Shown one piece after another: positions 31,888 through 40,078 of a DNA stretch of 64,000 nt. A program made the translations under genes and the position numbers. The notes under the pieces are model-generated. The model saw nothing but the letters and a program-made list of their open reading frames with translations. It made no database searches and was not told the origin of the DNA. Numbering within the stretch: the first letter of the stretch is position 1; every line of letters starts with the position of its first letter. The stretch is from Streptomyces dysideae (lineage in GTDB: Bacteria; Actinomycetota; Actinomycetes; Streptomycetales; Streptomycetaceae), in contig NZ_KQ949086.1 in the NCBI RefSeq assembly GCF_001514305.1, positions 1-64,000 of the forward strand. Direction: 5' to 3'.

Positions 31888-32174
31888 GCGGCAAGGAGTC
31901 CGTGGTGCGTGAGCTGGTCGGGGCACACGGCCGGACCTTCGCCGAGGACGCGGGCATCACGCTCAAATACACCCCGCAGCGGCTGTACCGGCTGCTGGTC
32001 CTGGCGCTGCTGCTCAGCGCCAGGATCCGCGGCTCGATCGCGGTCGACACCGCCCGTGCCCTGTACGACGCCGGTCTGCGCGACCCGCGCCGCATGGCTG
32101 CGGCCGGCTGGCAGGAGCGGGTGGACGCACTCGGCCGGGGCGGCTACCGGCGCTACGACGAGCGCACGGCCACC
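31884..32174 (+). pseudogene. Truncated helix-hairpin-helix endonuclease-like gene
   Basis: The first 97 codons look normal: VRELVGAHGRTFAEDAGITL, RLYRLLVLALLLSARIRGSI and GWQERVDALGRGGYRRYDER. This is the N-terminal part of an actinobacterial endonuclease-III-like/HhH protein of roughly 220 residues. Homology stops at ERTAT, where a G/C-rich repeat begins, and the frame then runs into nonsense sequence. The helix-hairpin-helix and catalytic part are missing. The start overlaps the DUF3140 stop (ATGA). A stable truncated peptide could still be translated. Confidence 0.65.
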
Positions 32175-32210
32175 CTCCCCCGTAGCCCTTCGGGCACGGG
32201 CGGTGCCCCC
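32175..32210. repeat. G/C-rich hairpin repeat at a gene-fusion point
   Basis: CTCCCCCGTAGCCCTTCGGG begins an element of alternating C- and G-runs ending in GGTGCCCCC. Its core GCCC-TTC-GGGC (32184-32194) forms a hairpin. Such short elements are scattered in Streptomyces genomes. It sits exactly between the truncated endonuclease-like gene and the internally deleted methyltransferase gene, so it marks the recombination junction. Confidence 0.6.
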
Positions 32211-32212
32211 AT

Positions 32213-32899
32213 TCGTCGATCAACACCGACGCCCCGCGGGCCGCGCGCGCCAACCGCTGGTTCATGCAGCGGGCCACGCGCCGCCTGGTCCGGGAGACCG
32301 CAATCCGCCAGTTCCTCGACATCGGCACCGGCATCCCGACCGAGCCCAATCTGCACCAGATAGTCCAGTCGGCGGCTCCGGTGGCGCGCGTGGTCTACGT
32401 CGACAACGACCCGATCGTCCTCGCGCACGCCGAGGCCCTGCTGCGGGGCACCCCGGAGGGTGTCACGGAGTACCTCCAGGCCGACGCCCGCGAACCGCAC
32501 CGCATCCTCGAACAGGCCGCCCGCGCCCTCGACTTCGACCGCCCGGTCGCCCTGTCGCTGATCGCCCTGCTGCACTTCATCGCCGACGCGGACGGCGCCT
32601 ACGACATCGTGGACACCCTGGTCGGCGCACTGGCGCCGGGCAGTTGTCTCGTCCTGTCCGCGATGACCGCCGACTTCGAGCCGGAGAACGTACGCCGGGG
32701 CATCGAGGCGTACGCGGCCGGCGGGGTGACGCTGGTGGCGCGCTCGCGGGACGAAGTGGGCCGGTTCTTCAGGGGACTCGAGCTGATGGAGCCGGGCGTC
32801 GTGTCGGTGGCCGACTGGCGTCCGGAGCTCGCGGTGGACGAAGAGGCGGACGGGGACGGGCCCATCTCGCTGTACGGCGCGGTCGGGCTCAAGCCCTGA
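32213..32899 (+). pseudogene. PF04672 methyltransferase with N-terminal deletion
   Basis: The frame reads SSINTDAPRAARANRWFMQR, then AIRQFLDIGTGIPTEPNLHQ, VVYVDNDPIVLAHAEALLRG, LEQAARALDFDRPVALSLIA, RSRDEVGRFFRGLELMEPGV and ends ISLYGAVGLKP. These are the SAM-binding and C-terminal blocks of PF04672. Between INTDAPRAAR and ANRWF about 35 residues, including the WNYWLGGKDNY motif, are missing, and no start codon precedes the SSINTD stretch. Translation could begin at the ATG at 32264, giving a 211-residue protein without the N-terminal helices. The SAM site (DIGTG, DNDP) is preserved, so residual function cannot be excluded. Confidence 0.65.
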
Positions 32900-32905
32900 T
32901 CCGCC

Positions 32906-33190
32906 TCACCCCAGGAGCCAGCCCTCGTCCACGTTCAGCTCGACCGCGTTGACGGACCTGTTGCGCAGCAGGAAGTCCACGGCGTCCACCACGTCCGCCA
33001 TCGTGGCGAGCCGTCCCGTGGGCCTCCTGGCGCGCAGCCCGGCCCGCACCTCCTCCGGCCTGGCGAGCCAGTACGGGCTGTCGCCGACGACGCCGGGGGG
33101 GCACGGCGTTGACCCGGACGGGGGCGAGTTCGACGGCGAGGGTGTTCACCAGCCCGCGTACTCCCGCGTTGACGGTCGCCACCGTCGTCA
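32906..33190 (-). pseudogene. Short-chain dehydrogenase C-terminal fragment, frameshifted
   Basis: On this strand TVATVNAGVRGLVNTLAVEL then APVRVNAV, followed after a one-base shift by PGVVGDSPYWLARPEEVRAG, GRLATMADVVDAVDFLLRNR and SVNAVELNVDEGWLLG, is the C-terminal third of an SDR protein. The Rossmann glycine motif and catalytic Tyr-x3-Lys half are missing. The shift lies in a run of seven C (seven G on the plus strand near 33095), so a sequencing error there is possible, but the 5' truncation is real. It abuts the end of a small membrane-protein gene. Confidence 0.7.
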
Positions 33191-33376
33191 GTCGAGGGAG
33201 CGCAGATAGCCGGCCAGCCCGGCGATCACGCCGACGAGGATGAGGCCCACGAGCAGGAGGTCCGGCTCGATCAGCACCATGAGGAGCAGGGCCCCGCCGG
33301 CCAGCAGACCGCACGCCATGGCCCAGGGGCGCGGGCAGTGCCGCACGGCGATGAACAGCAGACACAGCAGGATCAC
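33188..33376 (-). CDS. Small two-helix membrane protein
   Basis: A 62-residue protein: VILLCLLFIAVRHCPRPWAM, then CGLLAGGALLLMVLIEPDLL and LVGLILVGVIAGLAGYLRSL. It has two or three hydrophobic helices and short polar turns. The GTG start overlaps the stop of the upstream gene (GTGA), so it is the second gene of a coupled pair. Function is unknown. Its stop is immediately followed by the truncated SDR fragment, which makes the original 3' neighbourhood uncertain. Confidence 0.55.
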   Translation of the reverse strand: MILLCLLFIAVRHCPRPWAMACGLLAGGALLLMVLIEPDLLLVGLILVGVIAGLAGYLRSLD

Positions 33377-33663
33377 GCCTCGGCAAGCCTGATCACGTCC
33401 GACGCGCCGCTCAGCAGCATGCCCACCGACAACAGCACGGACAGGAGGGCGGGCAGGCCCGTACGCAGCTGCGGGGTGAGCCAGGCCGGCCGGCGGGCGG
33501 CCGGCCAGGTCACGGCACTCAACCCCACCAGCAGCACCACGATCGTGACCGGCAGGATGCCGACATCCGTGCTTGTCACGGAGGCGAGATCGACGAACGA
33601 CCCCGCGAGCAGGACGCCGACGCCGAACCCCCGGATGCAGCCCCGGCCGGAAAGAGAAGCCAT
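33373..33663 (-). CDS. Small multi-helix membrane protein
   Basis: A 96-residue protein with three hydrophobic segments: IRGFGVGVLLAGSFVDLASV, VGILPVTIVVLLVGLSAVTW and TGLPALLSVLLSVGMLLSGA. It is translationally coupled to the 62-residue membrane protein that follows. An in-frame GTG 24 bases upstream is an alternative start. Pairs of small membrane proteins like this are common in Streptomyces and have no established role. Confidence 0.6.
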   Translation of the reverse strand: MASLSGRGCIRGFGVGVLLAGSFVDLASVTSTDVGILPVTIVVLLVGLSAVTWPAARRPAWLTPQLRTGLPALLSVLLSVGMLLSGASDVIRLAEA

Positions 33664-33815
33664 GTGGATCACCGTATGCGCAGTCACCTGCGGCCGGATC
33701 GGCCGAATGGCCGAGGCGCCGCCTCCCGAACCCTGGCCTTATGGCCGAGGCGCGCGCCCGCACCCACGGGCGAGGGTGGAGCCACTTCCTCCCCGCAGTC
33801 ATCAGGAGTGAGGCG

Positions 33816-34223
33816 ATGCAGCGCAGCAAGTTCCTCGTCGGCGTCATCGGCGGTGTCACCGCCGTCGTCGCGGTGGGCGGCGTCGGCACGTATCTGCTGG
33901 ACCACGGGCTGGAGCAGCGCCGCCCCGGCCAGCTGTCCGGCGGACAGGCCCAGCGGGTCGCCATCGCCCGCGCCCTGGCCGCCGAGCCGGACGTGGTCTT
34001 CGCCCACGAGCCCATCGGCGCCCCTGGACCAGCGCACCAGCATGGGGGGCGTCTCGGCTCCTACCAGCTCAACAAGGCGGCCGACGTGGGCATCAACACG
34101 ACCGGCGCCCTGCAGCTGGGCCTCTGCGTGGCCATCGGCGCGTCGGCGATGTTCGCGGCGATCGGCGGCAGCGGGCCGCTGCTGCGCAGGGTGACGGCGG
34201 ATCCGGCGCAGTCGGCGGACTGA
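33816..34223 (+). CDS. Chimeric ORF: membrane anchor plus ABC-ATPase scrap
   Basis: A 135-residue ORF of mixed origin. Residues 1-30 (MQRSKFLVGVIGGVTAVVAV) form one membrane helix. Residues about 33-70 (RRPGQLSGGQAQRVAIARAL then AAEPDVVFAHEPIG) are an ABC-ATPase signature and Walker B segment in which the usual DEPTGALD is garbled, and no Walker A exists. From GSYQLNKAADVGINTTGALQ onward another membrane protein tail appears (LGLCVAIGASAMFAAIGGSG). The reading frame is open throughout and has a good AGGAG site. It looks like an ABC-ATPase fragment captured inside a small membrane-protein gene; whether it is expressed is unknown. Confidence 0.45.
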   Translation: MQRSKFLVGVIGGVTAVVAVGGVGTYLLDHGLEQRRPGQLSGGQAQRVAIARALAAEPDVVFAHEPIGAPGPAHQHGGRLGSYQLNKAADVGINTTGALQLGLCVAIGASAMFAAIGGSGPLLRRVTADPAQSAD

Positions 34224-34277
34224 GAGCCTGTGGGTGGGGCCGGATGGCCGACGGGCCAGGGCTGGCATGATCGAGCG

Positions 34278-35063
34278 ATGAGCATCCCGGCCCCGCCCAT
34301 CCGCGTCCTCATCGCCGACGACCAGGAGATGGTCCGCACCGGCTTCCGGTTCTTCCTCGACGCGCAGCCCGACATCACCGTCGTCGCCGAGGCCGCGGAC
34401 GGTGAGGAGGCCGTGGCGCTGGCGCGGCGGGAGCGGCCGGACGTGTGTCTGCTGGACATCCGGATGCCGAAGCTGGACGGGTTGGAGGCGACACGGCTGC
34501 TGGCGGGGCGCGATGTGGCCGACCCGATGCGGGTGGTCGTGGTGACGACCTTCGACCTCGACGAGTACGTGTACGGGGCGCTGCGCGGCGGCGCGTGCGG
34601 GTTCCTGCTGAAGGACTCCGGTCCGACCCTCCTCGCGGAGGCGGTCCGCGCCGCGGCGGCCGGCGACTCGCTGGTCTCCCCGTCGGTCACGGTCCGCCTG
34701 CTCAAGCACGTCACCGCCCCGCAGGCCGCCTCGGCCCCGGCCAGGCCCGCCCCGCCCACGGAACCCCTCACCGACCGCGAACTCGACGTCGTCCGCCGGG
34801 TCGCCCTCGGCCGCACCAACGCCGAGATCGCCGCCGAACTGTACGTCTCCCTGTCCACGGTCAAGACGCACCTCTCCAGCGTCCAGCTCAAACTGGCCGC
34901 CCGAAACCGCGTCGAGATCGCGGCCTGGGCCTGGCAGAACGGCCACGCACAGCCGGGCGCTCAAGCCGACGTCAGCGATCCTCGCCCTTCGCGTTCGCCT
35001 GCGGCGGCTGCGGCCACACCGGGGAGGCTGCCGCACCGCCACCACCAGCGGGAAACCGCTTGA
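34278..35063 (+). CDS. NarL/LuxR-family response regulator, orphan
   Basis: A 261-residue two-component response regulator. The receiver domain (residues 8-125) has the acidic pair IADDQEMVR, phospho-acceptor Asp in VCLLDIRMPKLDGLEATRLL, and switch residues VVVTTFDLDEYVYGAL and GFLLKDSGP. The LuxR helix-turn-helix is LTDRELDVVRRVALGRTNAE followed by IAAELYVSLSTVKTHLSSVQ. The C-terminus has a His/Pro/Arg-rich extension of about 45 residues. No histidine kinase gene is next to it, so its partner is elsewhere. ATG 34278 is chosen over earlier frame sequence. Confidence 0.92.
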   Translation: MSIPAPPIRVLIADDQEMVRTGFRFFLDAQPDITVVAEAADGEEAVALARRERPDVCLLDIRMPKLDGLEATRLLAGRDVADPMRVVVVTTFDLDEYVYGALRGGACGFLLKDSGPTLLAEAVRAAAAGDSLVSPSVTVRLLKHVTAPQAASAPARPAPPTEPLTDRELDVVRRVALGRTNAEIAAELYVSLSTVKTHLSSVQLKLAARNRVEIAAWAWQNGHAQPGAQADVSDPRPSRSPAAAAATPGRLPHRHHQRETA

Positions 35064-35165
35064 GGAACGCCTCACCCGATCGGCCCGATGCCGCTGGTGG
35101 GCCCACGGGCCCGATGGTGCGCTGAGGACACGCACGCACCACCACGTCCCCAGGAGGCATCCGCG

Positions 35166-35954
35166 ATGAGCCGTCGTCCGTCCCGCCGCCCCGCCCGCGT
35201 CCTCGCCCCGGCCCTCGCGGCGGCCACGCTCCTCACCACCGCGGGCTGCTCGGACAGCGGTGGAGGCGCCCCGGACGTCGCCGCGTCCCCCGGCGCCGAG
35301 AAGTCTCCCGCCGCCCGCCTCACCGAGGCCGGTGCGCGGGCCGCGCTGATCACCGAGGCGGATATCGAGGACGACTGGGCGCAGGTCGCGGACGCCGCCG
35401 GCTGGCGTGACCGTCTCCTCATCGGCAAGGTCGACGTCGCCGACCTGCTCACCGCGAAGGCGAACGCCGTGGACTGTCAGAAGCTCCTCGACGCCCTCTA
35501 CGGCGACGACCTGCTGGGCAAGCCGTCCGGGGCATCCGCGCTGCGCGGCTTCGAGCAGGGCGACTCCCGGCTGCTCCACCAGGTCGCCGCCTACGACCGC
35601 ACCGACCTGGACGCCTCCCTGGCCTGGCTGAAGACCCTGCCGGTGAAGTGCGATCAGTTCACCGCGACCGGCGACGACGGCGGGCAGCGCACGGTCCAGG
35701 TGATCGAGTCCCCGGTGCCGGACAGCGGCGACGCCCGTCAGGGCCTGCGGGTCACGGTGAAGGACGGGACCAGCACGCTCACCCTGGACGTCGCCGCCGT
35801 CCGCGTCGGCACCGACGCGATCACCGTCACCGCGGGCGGCCTGGACGGCGACGAGGACGACTCCGTGGAGCAGGCGGTGCGGCAGGGCACACAGCGGCTG
35901 GAGGACGTGCAGGCGGGCCGGACGCCCACGGCGAATCCCGGGCAGTTCGACTGA
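35166..35954 (+). CDS. Secreted lipoprotein of unknown function
   Basis: A 262-residue lipoprotein. The signal has basic residues, a hydrophobic core RVLAPALAAATLLTT and lipobox TAGC. After a Ser/Gly/Pro-rich spacer the mature domain runs LTEAGARAALITEADIEDDW, VDCQKLLDALYGDD, LKTLPVKCDQFTATGDDGGQ and VGTDAITVTAGGLDGDEDDS. Two cysteines could form a disulfide. The ITEADIE...W pattern and single-domain size are common in streptomycete lipoproteins of the PknH-sensor-like or LppX-like sort, but I cannot name a family with confidence. CAGGAGGCATCCGCG provides the ribosome-binding site. Confidence 0.75.
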   Translation: MSRRPSRRPARVLAPALAAATLLTTAGCSDSGGGAPDVAASPGAEKSPAARLTEAGARAALITEADIEDDWAQVADAAGWRDRLLIGKVDVADLLTAKANAVDCQKLLDALYGDDLLGKPSGASALRGFEQGDSRLLHQVAAYDRTDLDASLAWLKTLPVKCDQFTATGDDGGQRTVQVIESPVPDSGDARQGLRVTVKDGTSTLTLDVAAVRVGTDAITVTAGGLDGDEDDSVEQAVRQGTQRLEDVQAGRTPTANPGQFD

Positions 35955-36079
35955 CCCCGCCCCTCCCGGACGCCAACCCCCGCCCCCGGTCCGCCCATTC
36001 GCGGGACAACGTGATCAACGGACGGCACAATGGCGGCGACGGCCGGTTTCGGCCGTACGTGCGAGGAGAGGAACGAGTC

Positions 36080-36892
36080 GTGAGTGATGGCCACACCCCG
36101 TCGGGCGGGTCGGCGAAGCTGAACACCGGTGTGGCGCACAACGCGCGCGTGTGGAACTACTGGATCGGCGGCAAGGACAACTACGAGGTCGACCAGCAGG
36201 TCGGCGAGCGTGTCGCCGGGATGTTCCCGATCATCCGGGACATCGCCCGCGCGGACCGCGAGTTCCTGGGCCGGGCGGTGCGCCACGTGGCCGAGGAGCA
36301 CGGGATCCGGCAGTTCCTGGACATCGGCACCGGGCTGCCGACGGCAGACAACACCCACGAGATCGCCCAGCGCGTCGCACCCGACTCGCGGATCGTGTAC
36401 GTCGACAACGACCCGGTCGTGCTCGTGCACGCCCGCACCCTGCTGACCGGCACCCACGAGGGCGTCACCGCCTACATCGACGCGGACGTCCACGACCCGG
36501 CCGCCTTCCTCGAACAGGCCGCGCGGACCCTGGACTTCACGAAGCCGGTCGCGGTGATGATGCTCGGCATCCTCAACTTCGTCCTCGACTACGACGAGGC
36601 CCGCGCCATCGTGCGGCGCGTCATGGCCGAGGTGCCGTCCGGCAGCTTCCTGGTCCTGACGCACCCCACCTTCGACGCGGAACTCGGCGGCGAGGGCCAG
36701 ATCCCGGCGATGAAGTTCTGGAACGAGAACGCCACGCCGCCGATCACCGCCCGCAGCGGCGCGGACATCGCCGCGTTCTTCGAGGGGCTCGAGCTGCTCG
36801 ACCCGGGCATGGTGTCGTGCTCGCAGTGGCATGCCGGTCCGGACGCCCCCGTCGCGGTCCCGCAGTACGGCGCGGTGGCTGTGAAACCCTGA
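36080..36892 (+). CDS. PF04672 SAM-dependent methyltransferase, intact
   Basis: A 270-residue member of the actinobacterial S-adenosyl methyltransferase family PF04672 (DUF574). All family blocks are present: LNTGVAHNARVWNYWIGGKD then NYEVDQQVGERV, IRQFLDIGTGLPTADNTHEI (SAM site), RIVYVDNDPVVLVHARTLLT, LEQAARTLDFTKPVAVMMLG, ITARSGADIAAFFEGLELLD and the end PQYGAVAVKP. The GTG start follows GAGGAGAGGAAC. Streptomycetes carry many copies, and substrates are largely unknown. Two degenerate copies occur elsewhere in the window. It is followed 40 bp later by the glutamine-synthetase-like gene. Confidence 0.92.
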   Translation: MSDGHTPSGGSAKLNTGVAHNARVWNYWIGGKDNYEVDQQVGERVAGMFPIIRDIARADREFLGRAVRHVAEEHGIRQFLDIGTGLPTADNTHEIAQRVAPDSRIVYVDNDPVVLVHARTLLTGTHEGVTAYIDADVHDPAAFLEQAARTLDFTKPVAVMMLGILNFVLDYDEARAIVRRVMAEVPSGSFLVLTHPTFDAELGGEGQIPAMKFWNENATPPITARSGADIAAFFEGLELLDPGMVSCSQWHAGPDAPVAVPQYGAVAVKP

Positions 36893-36931
36893 CGCCCTGC
36901 ACGGCCCGGCCGAGCCCGTCGAGGAGACCGT

Positions 36932-38335
36932 ATGACCACCCTTGCCGATCCCGTCCCCGGCGGGCGGCCCGGCGATGTCGACCGGGCCACCTCGCTCGGC
37001 CGGAAGCTGGCTGAGCAGGGGGTGTACGGGATTGTCCTGTCCTACGTCGACACCGCGGGCGTCGGTCGGGTGAAGACGGTCCCGACGGCGAAGCTCGCCT
37101 CGGCGGCGGCCTGGGGCGTCGGGATGTCGCCGGTGTTCGACACGTTCCTGGCGAACGACTCCATCGTCGCCACGGACGTTCTCGGCTCCCCGGACGGCGA
37201 CCTGCGTCTCTACCCCGACCTGGACCGGCTGACGGTCCTGGCCGGGCAGCCCGGCTGGGCGTGGGTGCCGGTCGACCGGATCACGCAGGAGGGCGAGCGG
37301 CATCCGGGGTGCGCCCGCACCTTCCTGCGCCGGATCGTGCGGGAGACGGCCGAGCGTCACGGCATCACCTTCAAGGCCGGCATCGAGATCGAGTGGGCCG
37401 TCGGCCAAGGGGCGGCTCCTGACGGCGAGTTCGTGCCCGCCGCGACCGGTCCGGCGTACGGTGCCACCCGGCAGATCGAGCTCAGTGACTTCGGCGCCGA
37501 CCTGCTGGCGGCGCTCGGCCGGCAGGGCGGGGGCGTCGACCAGTTCCATCCCGAGTACGCGGCCGGCCAGTTCGAGCTCTCGGTGGACCCGCTCGACCCG
37601 GTCGCCGCGGCGGACCTCAGTGTGCTGGTACGGCAGACGATCCGGGCGGTGGCCCAGCGGCACGGGCTCCGGGTCTCCTTCGCCCCGGCGGTGTCCGCGC
37701 AGGGCGTCGGCAACGGCGGCCACGTCCACCTCTCCGCCTGGCGCGGCGGGGCCAACCTGCATGCGGGCGGCGACCGCCGGTACGGCATGACGGCCGACGC
37801 CGAGTCCTTCCTGGCCGGCGTCCTCGCCCGTCTGCCCGCCCTCACGGCGGTCACCGCGCCGAGCCCGGCCAGCTATCTGCGGCTCCAGCCCTCCCAGTGG
37901 GCGGGGGTGTTCACCGCCTGGGGCCGCGAGACCCGCGAGACCGCCCTGCGCGTCATCACCGGCACCGCGGGCCGCCACGACCAGGCCGCCAACCTGGAGG
38001 TCAAACCGGTCGACCTGGCCGCCAACCCGTACCTCGCGCTCGGCTGCCTGATCGCCGCCGGGATGGACGGGCTGACCTCGACCGCCGCGCTGCCGGAGGA
38101 GACCACCGGGGATCCGGTACGGCTCGGCGCCGAGGCGGCTCAGGCGCGGGGTGTGCGCCGGCTGCCGACCTCGCTGGGCGGGGCGGTGGCGGAGTTCCGC
38201 GGGGACGAGCTGCTGCGGGCGACGCTGGGCCCGGTGCTGGCCGATGCGGTGATCGCCGTACGGGAAGGGGAGATCGCGACCGTGGACGGTCTGGACGACG
38301 AGCGGGTCGCGGCGGCCTACCGGTGGAAGTACTGA
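36932..38335 (+). CDS. Glutamine synthetase-like ligase (FluG/GlnA-type)
   Basis: A 467-residue GS-fold ATP-dependent ligase. The N-terminal beta-grasp has VYGIVLSYVDTAGVGRVKTV, and the catalytic domain has TFKAGIEIEWAVGQ, VDQFHPEYAAGQFELSVDPL (metal/glutamate site), GNGGHVHLSAWRGG and RETRETALRVITGTAG, with ANLEVKPVDLAANPYLALGC near the end. The classical tyrosine adenylylation loop of GlnA is not evident. Relatives include gamma-glutamyl-polyamine and gamma-glutamyl-ethanolamine synthetases. It is directly followed (1 bp) by an amidohydrolase; the same two modules are fused in fungal/plant FluG/NodGS proteins, suggesting a joint function. Confidence 0.88.
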   Translation: MTTLADPVPGGRPGDVDRATSLGRKLAEQGVYGIVLSYVDTAGVGRVKTVPTAKLASAAAWGVGMSPVFDTFLANDSIVATDVLGSPDGDLRLYPDLDRLTVLAGQPGWAWVPVDRITQEGERHPGCARTFLRRIVRETAERHGITFKAGIEIEWAVGQGAAPDGEFVPAATGPAYGATRQIELSDFGADLLAALGRQGGGVDQFHPEYAAGQFELSVDPLDPVAAADLSVLVRQTIRAVAQRHGLRVSFAPAVSAQGVGNGGHVHLSAWRGGANLHAGGDRRYGMTADAESFLAGVLARLPALTAVTAPSPASYLRLQPSQWAGVFTAWGRETRETALRVITGTAGRHDQAANLEVKPVDLAANPYLALGCLIAAGMDGLTSTAALPEETTGDPVRLGAEAAQARGVRRLPTSLGGAVAEFRGDELLRATLGPVLADAVIAVREGEIATVDGLDDERVAAAYRWKY

Positions 38336-38336
38336 C

Positions 38337-39503
38337 GTGCGCGCCACGGTCCAAGAGGCGCTCGCCGCCCTCCCGTTGGTGGATCACCACTGTCACGGCG
38401 TCGTGACCGCCGACCTCGGCCGCGCGGACTTCGAGTCCCTGCTCACCGAGGGCGCGGCCTGGCCCGGGATCTCGCCGTTCGACACTCCCGTCGGGGTGTC
38501 CGTACGCCGCCACTGCGCCCCGCTCCTCGACCTGCCACGGCACGCCCCCGCCGACGACTACCTGGCCCGGCGGACGGAACTCGGCCCGCGCGAGGTGAAC
38601 CGCCGCTTCCTCACCGCCGCCGGGACCGACGTGTTCTGCGTCGACACCGGCTACACCCCGCACCCCCTGACCTCGCCCCAGGAGCTGGCCGAGGCCGCCG
38701 GAGGGGCCGCCTACGAGGTCGTACGCCTGGAGAACGTGGCCGAGGCGGTGGCGGCCGGCGGAGTCGAGCCGGACGAGTACGGCGCCGCCTGCCGCGCGGC
38801 CGCCGAGGAGGCCGTACGGCGCCCGGGCGTGGTCGCGGTGAAGTCGGTCGCCGCCTACCGCACCGGCTTCGACCTGGACCCGGCCCGCCCGGCGGGCGAG
38901 GAGGTCGTCGAGGCGGCCCGGCACTGGCTGCCGCAGGGCGGCCGTCTGACCGACCCGGCGCTGGTACGGCACCTGCTCTGGACCGCCGTGGACCTGGGCC
39001 TCCCCCTGCAGTTGCACACCGGCTTCGGCGACAACGACATCCGGCTGCACCGGGTGGACCCCACCCACCTCACGGACTGGCTGCACCTGACCTCCGGCAC
39101 GATCCCGGTCCTCCTGCTGCACTGCTGGCCCTACCAGCGCCAGGCCGCCTATCTGGCCGCCGTCTTCGAACAGGTGTACCTGGATGTGGGCCTCACCCTG
39201 CACCACGTCGGCCCCGCCCGGGCCCGGGCGGTCCTGGAGGAGGCCCTCGAGATCACCCCGTTCCGCAAGCTGCTGTACAGCTCCGACGCGTACGGTATGG
39301 CCGAGTTCCACCTGCTCGGCGCGCTGGCCTTCCGGCAGGGCCTGGGCGCGTTACTGCAGGCCCGGGTGGCCGCCGACGAGCTGAGCCGGCCGGACGCGCT
39401 GCGGATCGCGGCGTGGGCGGGCGGCGACAACGCCCGCCGGCTCTATGGACTGCCCGCCCCCGGGCCCGGCCCCGATCCCGTCCCCCGTCAGCACCGCGAC
39501 TGA
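38337..39503 (+). CDS. Amidohydrolase (FluG N-terminal-like)
   Basis: A 388-residue amidohydrolase-superfamily TIM barrel. Metal-binding HxH is DHHCHG (His18, His20); further ligands are probably GVVAVKSVAAYRTGF (Lys), LGLPLQLHTGFGDNDI (His), PVLLLHCWPYQRQAAYLAAV (His) and LLYSSDAYGMAEF (Asp). The GTG start lies one base after the GS-like stop, so the two are certainly co-translated. The combination corresponds to the two halves of FluG. I infer that it hydrolyses the gamma-glutamyl or amide product, or channels a nitrogen compound, but the substrate is unknown. Confidence 0.85.
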   Translation: MRATVQEALAALPLVDHHCHGVVTADLGRADFESLLTEGAAWPGISPFDTPVGVSVRRHCAPLLDLPRHAPADDYLARRTELGPREVNRRFLTAAGTDVFCVDTGYTPHPLTSPQELAEAAGGAAYEVVRLENVAEAVAAGGVEPDEYGAACRAAAEEAVRRPGVVAVKSVAAYRTGFDLDPARPAGEEVVEAARHWLPQGGRLTDPALVRHLLWTAVDLGLPLQLHTGFGDNDIRLHRVDPTHLTDWLHLTSGTIPVLLLHCWPYQRQAAYLAAVFEQVYLDVGLTLHHVGPARARAVLEEALEITPFRKLLYSSDAYGMAEFHLLGALAFRQGLGALLQARVAADELSRPDALRIAAWAGGDNARRLYGLPAPGPGPDPVPRQHRD

Positions 39504-39536
39504 GCGTTCGCAATTCCCGGAAAGTATGATCAAGCA

Positions 39537-40073
39537 ATGTCTGACATGACCGAAACCACGCCCGGCTGGCTGACTTCCGACGACCTGGAGCAGGCACGCG
39601 CCCGCATGCCGATCCTGTACGTCGAGGCCGTGCCCGTGCGCGTCGACGACAGCGGCGAAGTCACCAGCATCGGCCTGCTGTTGCGCATCGGGCCGGACGG
39701 AACGGTCAGCCGGTCCCTGGTCTCCGGCCGCGTCCTGCACCACGAGCGGGTGCGCGACGCCCTGCTGCGGCATCTGGAGAAGGACCTCGGCCCGGTGGCG
39801 CTGCCCCGGGTCCCGTCCTCCCTCCAGCCCTTCACCGTCGCGGAGTACTTCCCGACGCAGGGCGTCACGCCGTACCACGACCCGCGCCAGCACGCGGTGT
39901 CCCTCGCCTACGTCGTCCCGGTCGCCGGCGACTGCCGGCCCCGCCAGGACGCCCTCGACCTGGTCTGGTTCAGCCCGCAGGAGGCCCTGTCGCCCGCGGT
40001 GCAGAGCGAGATGCCGGGCGGGCACGGGGTGCTGCTGAAGCAGGCGCTGGCACATGTGGGCTGCGCGGTCTGA
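39537..40073 (+). CDS. NUDIX-like DUF4916 protein
   Basis: A 178-residue protein resembling the DUF4916 group of NUDIX-fold proteins: TPGWLTSDDLEQARARMPIL, YVEAVPVRVDDSGEVTSIGL, SRSLVSGRVLHHERVRDALL with RHLEKDLGPVALPRVP, and VAEYFPTQGVTPYHDPRQHA. The canonical NUDIX box GX5EX7REUXEEXGU is not intact: the RDALLRHLEKDLG stretch occupies its place. Catalysis is therefore doubtful. It follows the amidohydrolase by 33 bp and precedes an FAD oxidoreductase by 5 bp, so it may belong to that operon. Confidence 0.75.
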   Translation: MSDMTETTPGWLTSDDLEQARARMPILYVEAVPVRVDDSGEVTSIGLLLRIGPDGTVSRSLVSGRVLHHERVRDALLRHLEKDLGPVALPRVPSSLQPFTVAEYFPTQGVTPYHDPRQHAVSLAYVVPVAGDCRPRQDALDLVWFSPQEALSPAVQSEMPGGHGVLLKQALAHVGCAV

Positions 40074-40078
40074 CCGGC

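Noticed and set aside
35738..38347. An 869-codon minus-strand open frame across the methyltransferase and GS-like genes
   Set aside because: Antisense shadow of well-supported plus-strand genes, with repetitive composition and no motifs.
39537..40073. Active NUDIX hydrolase call
   Set aside because: The canonical NUDIX box is not intact in the RDALLRHLEKDLG region, so only a NUDIX-like family label is kept.
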